Positions 53,165 to 63,579 are shown, counted from the first letter of the stretch. The stretch: 64,000 nt of DNA from Gemmatimonadota bacterium (GCA_016704465.1 JADJAD010000001.1:806001-870000); one strand, 5' to 3'. The notes: generated by a model not told the origin, from the letters alone. A program made the numbers and translations.

Positions 53165-53328
53165 ATGCGGCCCCTTCGGTACTCCATCAACGTGACAGTG
53201 GACGGGTGCTGCGATCATCGTGCAATGATCGCGTACGAGGCCGTGCAGCGCCACGCGATGGAGAACATCGAGAGGGCCGATGCGCTCCTCCTGGGCCGGC
53301 TGACGTACGAGATGGCGACAACGTCTCC
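53165..53328 (+). pseudogene. Truncated RibD/dihydrofolate-reductase-like fragment
   Basis: Starting at ATG 53165 the frame reads MRPLRYSINVTVDGCCDHRA, then HAMENIERADALLLGRLTYEMAT. This is the N-terminal ~55 residues of the RibD C-terminal domain/DHFR-like family ('RxLxYSINVTLDGCxDH...ADALLxGRxTYEM'), normally ~190 residues. Similarity stops where the convergent DUF2339 gene ends (53329), so the 3' two-thirds have been lost. Confidence 0.75.
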
Positions 53329-55479
53329 CTACTGCGGATCACCCGCGCCGGTCGCCTCACCCGCCTCCTTCGCGTCGAACTCCCCCGGTCCCGGCGCGCT
53401 GGCGGCAGCCCCCCGCCCCCGATACCAGTACGCCACCCCCAGCAGGAACACGCCCGCCAGCAGGTATCCCCCAACCCGCCAACCGATCGACAGCGCGGAC
53501 GTCTCCACCATGGCCTTGATCGCGGCCAGCACGGAAAGGGCGAGCCCCAGCTGCCGCAGGATCGGAATGGCGCGCCAGCGCCCCACGCCGATGGCCAGCA
53601 CGCCGGTCACTGCATAGTAGGCCACCAGCAGGAAGGTCGAGACATCGATCGATACGGTGTGCGACAGCTCGACGTGCACCCAGGTAAAGGTCAGCACGGC
53701 GCCCAGGATGCGGACAACGGTGCGAGGCAACGTGGTGACCACGCCGCCCGCTGGGGCCCCCGTGCGCGCCGCCTGCCACGAGAAGACGAGCCACGCCGCG
53801 CACACCGCCGCCGCGACTCCCGACGCGGGCGTGACGAACGGGTTGGTCAGCCACCGTCCCCGGTCGAACAACTCAGCGAAGGCGAGCGCCGCTGCGGCCA
53901 GCAACCAGCCAAAGGTCGCGAGCCCCGCGCCTCGCAGCCGGAACTGCCGCATCACCAGCGATGCCGCCGCGCCATAGGCGGCCAGCGCCAGCGCGATCGT
54001 GAGCTCGCGCGGGGCGAACTGCAGCACGAGCGCCAGTCCGCCTAACGCCGACGCGGTGAAGGCGTGCCATTGACGCCCGCCGTCGCGGTTGGCCACGGCG
54101 GCCACCGCGCTCCCGATCGCCCACAGCACCACGAGCGCCACCCCGGCGGTCGACGTCACGTCGTCGACCGTGATGGTCGCGGCCAGCAGCGCGCCGAACG
54201 GGATCACGAGCGTCGTCGCCAGCCGTACGATGCCTTCGCTGCGCCCGCCGGTCGCGACCAGGAAGCCGCTCACGGTCGCCAGCGCCGCCAGCGCGTAGCG
54301 CACCCCCTCCACCGAATCACGATGGTGCAGCGCCCCGAGCGCCCCAACCGCCGAGAGCAGCGCCGTGACCGCCACGCGCTCCCTCGGCTTGCCCTGCACC
54401 AGGATGAGGGCGAGCCACGCGGTCGCGACCGCAAAGATCCCCGGTGCCCCACCCCGCGCCCAGGCGTCGGACTGCGACAGTTGCCCGCTCGCCGCCGCCG
54501 TGTAGGCAATGATCCCGACACCGAGCACGAACGGCGTCTTGCTCCACTCACGGTCGCGCATGACGCGCATCCCCGCCGCGAGCACCACCGCGCCATAGAG
54601 CAAGAGGATGACCGCGTCCCCCGTCTCGGACGACGTGACGAAGGGCGCCAGCAGTGCACCGCCGAAGCCGACGTTGAAGAGCGACTGGTCCTCCTCACGC
54701 AACGCGAGCCACGCCAGTCCTGCCGACGCCACGGACGCCACGGCCAATGCGAGCGCACTCGGCACGAGCTGCAAGAGGGGCCCCGCTCCCCAACAGACGA
54801 CGTGCAGCATGGCCAGCGACAGGGCCAGCAGCACCCCTCCGAACCGCGGCGAGTCGCCGCGCCGCATGCGCCAGCCCACCGCCGCCATCACCAGCGACGC
54901 CACGGCGCCGAGTGCCACCCGCATCTCGGGACCGATCAGGCCGTTCTTGACCGCCCAGCCGATGAACGCCCCGATCCCCATCAAGATCGTGAACGCGGCG
55001 AGGGCGAGCGTACCGTACCGGCCGACCAACGCCTCGAGGTTGGCCCGCTGGAACTGTGCGGGCGCCGCACGAGACGCCGCGAATATTGCGCTCACCGCGC
55101 CGCTCCCACGATGCGAACCGCGCGCGCTGCGCGACGCCCCCCCGGCCTCCGCGCCGCTAGCCGCCGCAATCCGGCGCAGCTCGTCAGACACGTACGGAAC
55201 CTTCTCGTCGCGACCGGGCGACCCTGTGCCTCCCTCTGCCGAGCCGCTGGTGAACCCGGCCGCGGGGCTCGCGACAGGAGGAATCGCGTCGCCGAACGGG
55301 GTACTCGCTCGTTCCGCGATCGATGCAGGCCCCGCCTCAGACGCGGACAACGCACCCCCACCCGCTGGGCCGGCCGACTGACTCCGCGACGCCCGCACCT
55401 CGGTGCGCAGCGCGACGAGCTCCTTGGTAAGTCGTGCCACAGCCAGCTCGAGACTATCCAGGCGCGCAGAATCAGACAT
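53329..55479 (-). CDS. DUF2339 large membrane protein
   Basis: A 716-residue protein with a short coiled N-terminus (RLDSLELAVARLTKELVALRTEV), a ~90-residue disordered Ser/Ala/Gly linker and then about twenty hydrophobic helices. The start of the membrane part, EALVGRYGTLALAAFTILMGIGAFIGWAVKNGLIGPEMRVALG, and AWLALREEDQSLFNVGFGGALLAPFV are characteristic of DUF2339. Function unknown. The helices alternate with short conserved charged loops. It follows ahcY on the same strand after a heptamer array. Confidence 0.88.
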   Translation of the reverse strand: MSDSARLDSLELAVARLTKELVALRTEVRASRSQSAGPAGGGALSASEAGPASIAERASTPFGDAIPPVASPAAGFTSGSAEGGTGSPGRDEKVPYVSDELRRIAAASGAEAGGASRSARGSHRGSGAVSAIFAASRAAPAQFQRANLEALVGRYGTLALAAFTILMGIGAFIGWAVKNGLIGPEMRVALGAVASLVMAAVGWRMRRGDSPRFGGVLLALSLAMLHVVCWGAGPLLQLVPSALALAVASVASAGLAWLALREEDQSLFNVGFGGALLAPFVTSSETGDAVILLLYGAVVLAAGMRVMRDREWSKTPFVLGVGIIAYTAAASGQLSQSDAWARGGAPGIFAVATAWLALILVQGKPRERVAVTALLSAVGALGALHHRDSVEGVRYALAALATVSGFLVATGGRSEGIVRLATTLVIPFGALLAATITVDDVTSTAGVALVVLWAIGSAVAAVANRDGGRQWHAFTASALGGLALVLQFAPRELTIALALAAYGAAASLVMRQFRLRGAGLATFGWLLAAAALAFAELFDRGRWLTNPFVTPASGVAAAVCAAWLVFSWQAARTGAPAGGVVTTLPRTVVRILGAVLTFTWVHVELSHTVSIDVSTFLLVAYYAVTGVLAIGVGRWRAIPILRQLGLALSVLAAIKAMVETSALSIGWRVGGYLLAGVFLLGVAYWYRGRGAAASAPGPGEFDAKEAGEATGAGDPQ

Positions 55480-55610
55480 GATCACGGGGAGAGGATGGTC
55501 GGAGGATGCATCACGCATCGCCCCTCGCGCCAGAGCACACCTACACCGGGATCTCGCCCGCCCGGGCACCTGAAAGGACGACGGGAGTCAAAGCGCCCGT
55601 CGCCCCAACT

Positions 55611-55635
55611 CCCGTCCCCCGTCCCCCGTCCCCGT
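55611..55635 (+). repeat. CCCGTCC heptamer array E next to the ahcY stop
   Basis: Three CCCGTCC units and a partial one end at the ahcY stop codon. ACTCCCGT (55608-55615) also pairs with ACGGGAGT at 55581-55588, so a hairpin downstream of ahcY is possible. Confidence 0.93.
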
Positions 55636-57117
<1,482 letters not shown>

Positions 57118-57168
57118 GGGACCTCTTGTGGGAGACGAGACAACGGGACGACGGGAGTCGGTGGATTG

Positions 57169-58101
57169 CTACGTTCGGCCGCTGGCGGCAAATAGTGCGG
57201 GGCCGCGGGCGGATTCATCGGGAGGGAGCGGGGTGTAGCGCACGTCGCCAAAGCCCGCCTGCGCCAGCCACTCCGTCACCTTGGGCTGGGCGAAGCCACG
57301 CCAGGCGTGGCCCATGCGCTGCGGCAGGTCGTCGCGGTCGTGCGGCATCATGTCGACCACGACCAGCCGACCGCCGGGACGCAGCACCCGATACGCCTCG
57401 GCCACGGCGCGCGACGGATCGGGGACGTAGTGCAGCGCCAGAGACAGCGTGGCGAGATCGAGCGAACCGTCAGCCAGCGGGAGTTGCTCCAGGTCGCCGA
57501 GATGCAGCGCGACATTCGGACATGCGGCGACCCGCTCCCGGGCCGCCAGCAACATCTCGCTCGAGGCGTCGACCGAGACCACGCGCGCGACATGCGGGGC
57601 GAGCAGTGCCGACAGCTGTCCGGTGCCGCACCCCAGGTCACCGACCACCAGTCGGGAGTCGAGCAGTGCCAGGGCGATGTGCAGGTCGAGGCGACTGCCG
57701 TAGAGCTCCGAGCGCACCACCTCCCACTCTCCCGCCACCGTCGCGAAGAACTCGCGGGAACGCGAGCGACGGCCGGCCAGCACCGCTTCCTCACGCATCC
57801 GGTCCTGCGCCGCCAAAGGGAGGGCCACCACACGCTCGCGTACCACCGCCCACAGCCGATCTGCCCACTCGTCCGACGCTGCCGCTATCCTATAGAAGCG
57901 GCTGGTCCCTTCGGACCGCGCGTCGAGCCACCCGTCGTCGCCCAGCACCTTCAGGTGACGGGAGACCGTCGACTGCGGAAGTTGGAGCACCGCGCAGAGC
58001 TCGCTGACCGTCATCTCGTGACGCTCGAGCACGAGCAGGATCCGGCTCCGGGTGGAGTCGGCCAGCGTGCTCAGACGGTCGAGTGATACGGTTGGTGTCA
58101 T
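57169..58101 (-). CDS. ArsR-family regulator fused to SAM-dependent methyltransferase (SahR-like)
   Basis: A 310-residue protein. Residues 1-75 are an ArsR-type winged helix (LADSTRSRILLVLERHEMTVSELCAVL, QSTVSRHLKVLGDDGWL). The C-terminal part is a class I methyltransferase: VVGDLGCGTGQLSALLA (motif I), VVSVDASSEML, LPLADGSLDLATLSLALHYV. Known from proteobacteria (from memory): SahR regulators beside ahcY share this two-domain type and sense S-adenosylhomocysteine. Here the gene directly precedes ahcY, so the same role is inferred. An inverted repeat lies 5 bp upstream of its start. Confidence 0.87.
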   Translation of the reverse strand: MTPTVSLDRLSTLADSTRSRILLVLERHEMTVSELCAVLQLPQSTVSRHLKVLGDDGWLDARSEGTSRFYRIAAASDEWADRLWAVVRERVVALPLAAQDRMREEAVLAGRRSRSREFFATVAGEWEVVRSELYGSRLDLHIALALLDSRLVVGDLGCGTGQLSALLAPHVARVVSVDASSEMLLAARERVAACPNVALHLGDLEQLPLADGSLDLATLSLALHYVPDPSRAVAEAYRVLRPGGRLVVVDMMPHDRDDLPQRMGHAWRGFAQPKVTEWLAQAGFGDVRYTPLPPDESARGPALFAASGRT

Positions 58102-58432
58102 ATATATCCGTGAAGCCGGATGGAAGGTTATTACCCGACATCCGCTCGGTCAAGTCATACGTGGAGGCTCCATCGTGCTCGTCGTCCTCCTCCCCATCCT
58201 CCCGTGCCTGCTGGCGGCGCCGATCGTCGTCATCTTCGTCGGGATCGTCTTGCCGCTGTGGTTCGCCGCCCTCCTGCTGAGCGGCGGCGCGTGGCTCCTG
58301 GTCGCGCCGCTGGAGTTTCTCGTGCGACTGGCGGGAGGCAGGTGGCTGCGGTCATCCCGCACGGCCATCGAACGCGCCCTGCACCACCTCACACATCCGA
58401 CGATTCCAGCGCGCTTCCGGAAGCGCGGGTAG
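58052..58432 (+). CDS. Small membrane protein (hypothetical, start uncertain)
   Basis: The distal part encodes a clear membrane protein: GSIVLVVLLPILPCLLAAPIVVIFVGIVLPLWFAALLLSGGAWLLV (two or three helices) and a basic tail with RTAIERALHHLTH. The ATG at 58052 would overlap the divergent regulator by 50 bp; the true start is probably further in, at a non-ATG codon I cannot fix. No family recognised. Confidence 0.5.
   Translation: MESASVLRRSSDTVGVIYIREAGWKVITRHPLGQVIRGGSIVLVVLLPILPCLLAAPIVVIFVGIVLPLWFAALLLSGGAWLLVAPLEFLVRLAGGRWLRSSRTAIERALHHLTHPTIPARFRKRG
58106..58121. promoter_or_regulatory. Candidate ArsR-type operator ATCCG-N6-CGGAT
   Basis: The inverted repeat ATCCGTGAAGCCGGAT lies next to a TATATAT stretch, 5 bp upstream of the ArsR-methyltransferase start and in the shared region with the divergent membrane protein. 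Position and symmetry suit autoregulation by a dimeric winged-helix repressor. No second copy was seen upstream of ahcY itself. Confidence 0.45.
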
Positions 58433-58522
58433 CGGCTGCGCCCCCTCGACCGCCCGCCACCCGCATCCGATACTTCTGTTAAGGCCCCCTGCAAGACCTG
58501 CCACAGTCTATCGGACACCCCC

Positions 58523-59464
58523 ATGACCGTCGTCTCACGACTGCTCGACCGCGCGCACCGCCGATTGCTCATGGAGAGTTGGGTCCTTCTCCTTGGCGTG
58601 ATAGTCCTGGCGACCGCGATGCCCCTTGAGGCGCAGGTGTCCGGGCGGCTGAAGCGACTCGGGAAGGACGCACTCAAGAACGCCGCCAAGGACAAGGTCG
58701 ACGGAAAGGACTCCTCTGCCACGTCGGCGAGTGGGGCGACCACGCCGGCCAAGGCCAATGCGTCGGTCGCGGCGGTGGACTTCACCATCACCGAGGAGCG
58801 CGTCTCGGCCGTGCTGGTGGCGCTCGGCCCTGCCGCGGAGCGGGCGCGCAGTCGGATGGCCGCCAACGCCGAGCGCGCCCCGTTCGAGGCGCGCAGGGAA
58901 AAGTTCGAAGCGTGCCTCAAGCAAAACGTTGACGTCGAGGCGATCCCTTCGGCCGCGAACATGACGGCCGCCGAGAAGATCGGCGCGCGCAACGAGGCGC
59001 TGTCGAAACGTGTAAACAAGGCGCTGGCCGACCAGGACGCTCGCGCCTACACCTATGCCGAAGACTCGGCACGGGTCGGGATCCAGCTCGGCATGGCGAC
59101 CGTCTACGGCGCGACGCGCACCTGTGGGACCCCGCCGTACACCCCGCCGGCACTCCTCGAGGCAGCCATCGCGGAGCGGACGGCGTCAACGTCGGGCACG
59201 AGCGCGACCGACCTCCAGGTGGCCGACCCGGCGCTCTCGCTCATGACCCAAACGCAGTTCGGCATGCTCCGTGAGCGCATCGCGCTGTTTGCCATGCTCA
59301 AGGGAGGACTCGTGCCGGACAACAAGCTGGGGAAGGAAGGGGTCTTCACAGATGCCGAAGTGGTAGTGCTCGAGGTACACGGCGCGGAGCTGATCAAGCT
59401 CGCGCCCCTGTTCCAGGGCAAGGCGCTCCAATGGTCGGGAACCGCGGACCTGCGCGGTTGGTGA
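58523..59464 (+). CDS. Secreted hypothetical protein
   Basis: A 313-residue protein with a hydrophobic signal segment (VLLLGVIVLATAMPLEAQ) followed by a Lys-rich helix and a Ser/Thr/Ala linker. The mature part is helical, with two Cys (EACLKQ, TRTCGTPPY) and a C-terminal ALFAMLKGGLVPDNKLGKEGVFTDAE. I do not recognise the family. Its TGA overlaps the GTG of the next gene (GTGA), so they form a coupled pair. Confidence 0.7.
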   Translation: MTVVSRLLDRAHRRLLMESWVLLLGVIVLATAMPLEAQVSGRLKRLGKDALKNAAKDKVDGKDSSATSASGATTPAKANASVAAVDFTITEERVSAVLVALGPAAERARSRMAANAERAPFEARREKFEACLKQNVDVEAIPSAANMTAAEKIGARNEALSKRVNKALADQDARAYTYAEDSARVGIQLGMATVYGATRTCGTPPYTPPALLEAAIAERTASTSGTSATDLQVADPALSLMTQTQFGMLRERIALFAMLKGGLVPDNKLGKEGVFTDAEVVVLEVHGAELIKLAPLFQGKALQWSGTADLRGW

Positions 59465-60516
59465 CGACGCGCGCGCGAGGGCGACTCGCCCCGCTGTCGC
59501 GCCGCTTCGGGGTCCTGACAACGGTTGCCGTCCACGCCTGCCTCGCGTCGTCCATCGCGACCGGGCGCGCGGGTGCCCAGTCGCCCGGGCCTGTCAGCTG
59601 CAACGCGACCGCCGCCGTACCGCCGCCCGCGCTGACTTGGCAGGGGGCTGTGGTGCGGTGGAGCGAGTGGCCGATCCGCCTCGGCGAGCGCGGCATTCCG
59701 GTGCGACTGGTGATCGTCACGTTCGATCCGGCCCGCCTGCGACTCACGCTCGACATCGCCCGCGACGAAGGAACGCTGGCGCCGTGGTCGATCGACCTGT
59801 CCCCGGCCGATGCGCGCGTCGCCCTCAATGCAGGTCAGTTCTCGGACGACGGCCCATGGGGCTGGGTCGTGCACCGCGGGCGTGAGTGGCAAGCCCCTGG
59901 CACGGGGACGCTGGCGGGGGCGCTCATCGTCGATACAAGCGGCGCGGTGCGCATCATCCCCGCGGCCGACATCAGCAGTTGGCGGTCGAGCGGGGCGGTG
60001 CTGGAGGCCGTACAGTCCTACCCCACCCTGCTCGAGGGCGGGGGACGGCTGCCAGCGGCGCTATGCCGTGGCGCATCCGGGGTCGACCTTACGCACCGCG
60101 ACGCTCGGCTCGCGATCGGCGTGCGGCGCGATGGGCACGTGGTCATCGCCATGTCGAGGTACGACGGCACGGCGCTCCCCGACCGGCTTCCGATCGGCCC
60201 TACGACGCCGGAGATGGCCGACCTCATGCGACGACTCGGGGCGTTGCACGCCGTCATGCTCGACGGCGGACTTTCGGCGCAGCTGCTCGTGCGCACGCGG
60301 GCCGACGGGCCGACGAGACGATGGCCTGGGCTGCGCAGCGTGCCGCTGGCGCTCGTCGGGCGGGAAATTACGACGAGCAGCGCCACCGTCCCCGTCGTTC
60401 CTCCGACTCCCTCGCGTTATAGCTCCGGCTCCCCGACGTCGTCGGGCAGCTCGACGGGACGCGCCATCACCGCGCGCGCGCGCGCCGCGTACGGGACAGG
60501 CACTTCCACGAAATAG
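59461..60516 (+). CDS. Secreted phosphodiester glycosidase (NAGPA/DUF2233) family protein
   Basis: A 351-residue exported protein if the coupled GTG at 59461 is used; a signal peptide ends near ATGRAGAQ. Family features: VALNAGQFSDDGPWGWVVHRG, LEAVQSYPTLLEGG, HRDARLAIGVRRDGHVVIAMSRYDG and LGALHAVMLDGGLSAQLLVR (conserved N-x-G and LDGG loops). NAGPA-type enzymes remove GlcNAc from phosphodiesters; the bacterial substrate is unknown. The last ~35 residues are Ser/Thr-rich and lie antisense to the end of the next gene, so a shorter ancestral C-terminus is likely. Confidence 0.85.
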   Translation: MTTRARGRLAPLSRRFGVLTTVAVHACLASSIATGRAGAQSPGPVSCNATAAVPPPALTWQGAVVRWSEWPIRLGERGIPVRLVIVTFDPARLRLTLDIARDEGTLAPWSIDLSPADARVALNAGQFSDDGPWGWVVHRGREWQAPGTGTLAGALIVDTSGAVRIIPAADISSWRSSGAVLEAVQSYPTLLEGGGRLPAALCRGASGVDLTHRDARLAIGVRRDGHVVIAMSRYDGTALPDRLPIGPTTPEMADLMRRLGALHAVMLDGGLSAQLLVRTRADGPTRRWPGLRSVPLALVGREITTSSATVPVVPPTPSRYSSGSPTSSGSSTGRAITARARAAYGTGTSTK

Positions 60517-60686
60517 CCGCGCGGCGACGCGCCCTGAAAGCCGGGGCCGAAGATGCCGACCAGGTCGTTGCCTCGCGCGCGCGCCGGGATGTTCTCGACC
60601 TCGAGGCGCAGCACCATCAGGTCGGCCTCCCACCCAGTCCCCAGGTTGGCCACCGCCACCCACGCGTGCCGCTCTGCTGACGGCAC
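60417..60686 (-). CDS. Small hypothetical protein
   Basis: An 89-residue protein from a GTG start four bases after the stop of the upstream secreted protein gene. Sequence is RHAWVAVANLGTGWEADLMVLRLEVENIP, then DLVGIFGPGFQG and YFVEVPVPYAARARAVM, ending acidic. It looks like a real beta-rich domain. No signal peptide; it could be a split-off C-terminal part of its neighbour. It overlaps the convergent glycosidase by 100 bp. Confidence 0.55.
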   Translation of the reverse strand: MPSAERHAWVAVANLGTGWEADLMVLRLEVENIPARARGNDLVGIFGPGFQGASPRGYFVEVPVPYAARARAVMARPVELPDDVGEPEL

Positions 60687-60689
60687 GGG

Positions 60690-61274
60690 CTACATCGACG
60701 ACGTGAACATGATGTGGGCCTTTGGCGTCCCGGGAAGCATGATCCACGGCTGGTTCCCGAACGGCTTGGTGGACAGCCCCGTGCTCTCGGCGGTGGCATA
60801 CGGGATGTAGACCACATACAGGTGCCGGGCGCCCGGGGCGGTCCCCGTCTTGGGATCGAAGTCGCCGTCGGTCAGCGAGTACAGGGCGGCGGGAAACTTC
60901 GGCATGACGATCTTGCCCGACTTCACTTCGCGGAACCGGACGGTGTCGATCTCGGCGGCGCTGGTGACGCCCGACGCGCGCAGCTCGCGTCCGCGCGCCA
61001 TGAACGGCTCCATCGACTCTGCATAGCACGCCACGTGGAAGCGTGGTGCCTTGGGGTCGCGCGCCAGGCAGATCATCCCCTTCCCCTCGCGCAACGTGGA
61101 CAGCTTGCCGTCGGCCCCGTAGCCGAGGACGCGGGCCGAGGCGCGAAAGTCCGGCGGGAGCGGGAGGACGGCGGCGGCAATCTGCTCGGCCTTGGGGGCC
61201 GGCGTCCCCTGTGCAGCGGTCACGATCGGCGTCACGACCACGAGGGCCCCGATGAGTAGCTCACGAATGCGCAT
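60690..61274 (-). CDS. Secreted hypothetical protein
   Basis: A 194-residue exported protein (signal peptide ending VTAAQG). Blocks: QIAAAVLPLPPDFRASARVLGYG, GKGMICLARDPKAPRFHVACYAESMEPFMARGRELRASG and a late HLYVVYIPYATAESTGLS. Two Cys may pair. I recall similar uncharacterised proteins in Gemmatimonadota and Acidobacteriota but no function. A 12-bp tandem repeat lies in its upstream region. Confidence 0.72.
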   Translation of the reverse strand: MRIRELLIGALVVVTPIVTAAQGTPAPKAEQIAAAVLPLPPDFRASARVLGYGADGKLSTLREGKGMICLARDPKAPRFHVACYAESMEPFMARGRELRASGVTSAAEIDTVRFREVKSGKIVMPKFPAALYSLTDGDFDPKTGTAPGARHLYVVYIPYATAESTGLSTKPFGNQPWIMLPGTPKAHIMFTSSM

Positions 61275-61310
61275 GGCGGAGGACTCCAGGGTCCAGATGA
61301 AGGATGAGTG

Positions 61311-61345
61311 GTACGATGCGAAGTACGATGCGAAGTACGGTACAC
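61311..61345. repeat. 12-bp tandem repeat GTACGATGCGAA (2 exact units + partial)
   Basis: Units at 61311 and 61323 followed by GTACGGTACAC. The repeats lie 37 bp upstream of the hypothetical secreted gene start and could be a regulatory site or a slippage product. Confidence 0.85.
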
Positions 61346-61433
61346 TGCGTCTCGGCGCGGCCGGCGAGTGGCCGAGTCGCGTCGCGCGCCCCGCCGCTGG
61401 TACGCGGCGGGGCGCGCGATCGTTCAGGTGCGC

Positions 61434-62750
61434 CTAACGCAACAGGCTCAGCGCCAACTCGAGTCGCGGGAGTGCCGCGTCGATCTCCTCCGGGCTTGCC
61501 GACCCGACCGACAGGCGGAACCAGCCACTCTCCCCCTCGGCCCCGAAGGCGTCGAACGGAATGACAGCGAGGCCGGAGTACCGCAGCAGCCAGCCGCGGA
61601 TGTCCTCGCTCGTGAGCAGTACTTCGCCCTCGGGGGTCGACTTGCCGAACAAGTTGAATCGCGCGCTGAGGTAGATCGCCCCCTGCGGCGCGATCGCGTC
61701 GACGTCGTGGCCGGCGCCCTTGAGCGCGATCATGCCGGAGTACAGCGCGTCGAGCCGGGCCTGGACCCCCGCCAGCAGGCTGGTCCTGAAATCGGCGATC
61801 GCATCCTCGTGCAGGAGCAGGGCGGCGGTCGCGACCTGTTCGGCGCGCGGCGCCCACGTACCCACATGGCTCAGGAAGCCGTTCATGGCCTCGATCACGT
61901 CGCTCGGCCCCAGGACCCAGCCGACGCGAACGCCGGTGGCGGCGAACGCCTTCGAGATGCCGTCCACCAGGATCGTGTACCGCGCCATCTCGGGGCGCAG
62001 CGACACCGGGTCCACATGCACCGTGTCTCCAAACGTCAGCTGCCAGTAGACCTGGTCGTACATGACGTACAGCGGCCGCTCCGCCTTGGTGCGCCGCGCG
62101 TTCTCTTCCAGCACGAGGTCGCAGATCGCGCCTAACGACTCGGCGGTGAACGCCGTACCGCACGGATTGAGCGGCGAGTTGAGCGCCAGCAGCCGCGCCC
62201 CGCGCAGGTGCGGGGCCAAAAGCTCGGCCGAGGGCATGAACGACTCCTCGGCCGTCGTCGCGACCGGGTCCGCGATCGCGCCCGCCATGTGGCAGTAGTA
62301 GTTGTTGTTCCAGCTCGGCGCGGGGTACACCACCCGGTCCCCCGGGTCGACCACCGTGCGGTACACGCCGTACACGCCGGGGCGCGAGCCCGACGTGACC
62401 AGCACCGAGTCTGCCGGGTAGCGCAACCCTAACGATCGCTCGTAGTACGCCACGATCGCCTCGCGCAACGCCGGGAGCCCGAGACCGGGCGGGTAGTTCG
62501 TCTCGCCGCGCGCCAGCGCCTGGCTGATACCCTGTTCGAGCAACGCCGGGATGCGGAACTGTCGCGGGTCGAAGTCGCCCACCGTCAGGTTGCAGACCTT
62601 TTCTCCCGACGCGATCCGCTCGCGGATCTCGCCGGCGATCTTGAGGATCGCCGAGCCTTCCAGCGTCCCGACTGGGGTCGAGATGCGACCCGGGGTCCCG
62701 GGCCCCCGGACCAGTGCAGTCACGTCAATCACGTCGGCAGCGTGCGTCAT
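61434..62750 (-). CDS. Class I/II PLP-dependent aminotransferase
   Basis: A 438-residue cytosolic aminotransferase of the aspartate aminotransferase fold. Motifs: NLTVGDFDPRQFRIP, GETNYPPGLGLPALREAI, VTSGSRPGVYGVYRTVVDPGD, YPAPSWNNNYYCHMAG, NSPLNPCGTAFT, MYDQVYWQL and the PLP lysine in VDGISKAFAATGVRVGW, with the substrate-carboxylate Arg in GWFRLSVG. Substrate not determined. The stop codon TAG lies in the recurrent octamer CGTTAGGC. Confidence 0.93.
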   Translation of the reverse strand: MTHAADVIDVTALVRGPGTPGRISTPVGTLEGSAILKIAGEIRERIASGEKVCNLTVGDFDPRQFRIPALLEQGISQALARGETNYPPGLGLPALREAIVAYYERSLGLRYPADSVLVTSGSRPGVYGVYRTVVDPGDRVVYPAPSWNNNYYCHMAGAIADPVATTAEESFMPSAELLAPHLRGARLLALNSPLNPCGTAFTAESLGAICDLVLEENARRTKAERPLYVMYDQVYWQLTFGDTVHVDPVSLRPEMARYTILVDGISKAFAATGVRVGWVLGPSDVIEAMNGFLSHVGTWAPRAEQVATAALLLHEDAIADFRTSLLAGVQARLDALYSGMIALKGAGHDVDAIAPQGAIYLSARFNLFGKSTPEGEVLLTSEDIRGWLLRYSGLAVIPFDAFGAEGESGWFRLSVGSASPEEIDAALPRLELALSLLR

Positions 62751-62994
62751 GGTCTTCCTCAGGCGTAGTCGAATACAACGAAGCTATCGGAACATACCGG
62801 GCAAGGAACGTCGGTCCAACTGGGGACACCGCGGGACTGTGGCATTGACCGTGCAAGGATCGTCTACCTTCGCGACGGAGGGTGGTTCGCGGTGGCCCGG
62901 GCCATATTCCCGGGGGCGGCGCCCCGATTCGTGGGTATACTTACCGTCCTGCAACACCCTCCAGCTCTTCACCTTGCGCTCCGACGGAGCTTAC

Positions 62995-63579
62995 GTGCGC
63001 CCTTTCGCCCTCGTCCCTGTCGTCCTCGCGTCGGCCGCCCTGCTGGTGACGCTGGCCCCTGCGGCCCGCGCACAGCAGGTCACGCCCCCTGCCACCCAAC
63101 GCCCCACCGCGCTCCCGATCGTGCCCGGGGCGCGGGTGAAGGTCTCGGCGTCGACCCTCGTCTCCCCCCTCATGGCGAACTACCTCGAGATGAAGGGCGA
63201 CACCGCCGTCTTCATCGAGGCCGCCGCCGGACGGGGCATCTGGACGTTCACCCTCGACCAGATCACCAGGATCGAGCAAAGCCAGGGGGACAAGCGCTAC
63301 AACCGCGGTCCCATGCTCAAGGGGGCAGCGATCGGCGTTCCGATCGGGGCGCTGCTCTTCTGGGGAACCACGGGGATTTTCAAGACCTCCGATTCCACCC
63401 AGAAGTTCAACCGCGGCGGTACGGCACTGCTCGGCGCGGCCGTTGGTGGAGTCGTGGGCGCGATCGTGGGGTCCCGCATTCCGCAGGAGTCGTGGATGTC
63501 GCTCCCCCTGCCCAAGCGCATGTCGTTCAACCCGTTTCGTCGCGAGGGGATGGAATTCTCACTCGGCTTCTCGTTCTAG
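62995..63579 (+). CDS. Secreted hypothetical protein with glycine-zipper
   Basis: A 194-residue exported protein from a GTG start with GGAG ~8 bases upstream. A signal peptide (LAPAARAQQ) is followed by VKVSASTLVSPLMANYLEMKGDTAVFI, a small beta domain. A hydrophobic Gly-rich stretch comes next (LLGAAVGGVVGAIVGSRIP), typical of glycine-zipper surface proteins. Function unknown. Upstream in-frame ATGs would cross the divergent aminotransferase and are rejected. Confidence 0.75.
   Translation: MRPFALVPVVLASAALLVTLAPAARAQQVTPPATQRPTALPIVPGARVKVSASTLVSPLMANYLEMKGDTAVFIEAAAGRGIWTFTLDQITRIEQSQGDKRYNRGPMLKGAAIGVPIGALLFWGTTGIFKTSDSTQKFNRGGTALLGAAVGGVVGAIVGSRIPQESWMSLPLPKRMSFNPFRREGMEFSLGFSF

Noticed and set aside
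57118..57168. SAH or SAM riboswitch upstream of ahcY
   Set aside because: Only 51 bases separate the genes, with no conserved riboswitch core visible; control by the ArsR-type regulator is more likely.
62551..62994. Upstream ATG start for the glycine-zipper protein
   Set aside because: It would run through the divergent aminotransferase; GTG at 62995 has a GGAG motif and a signal peptide.
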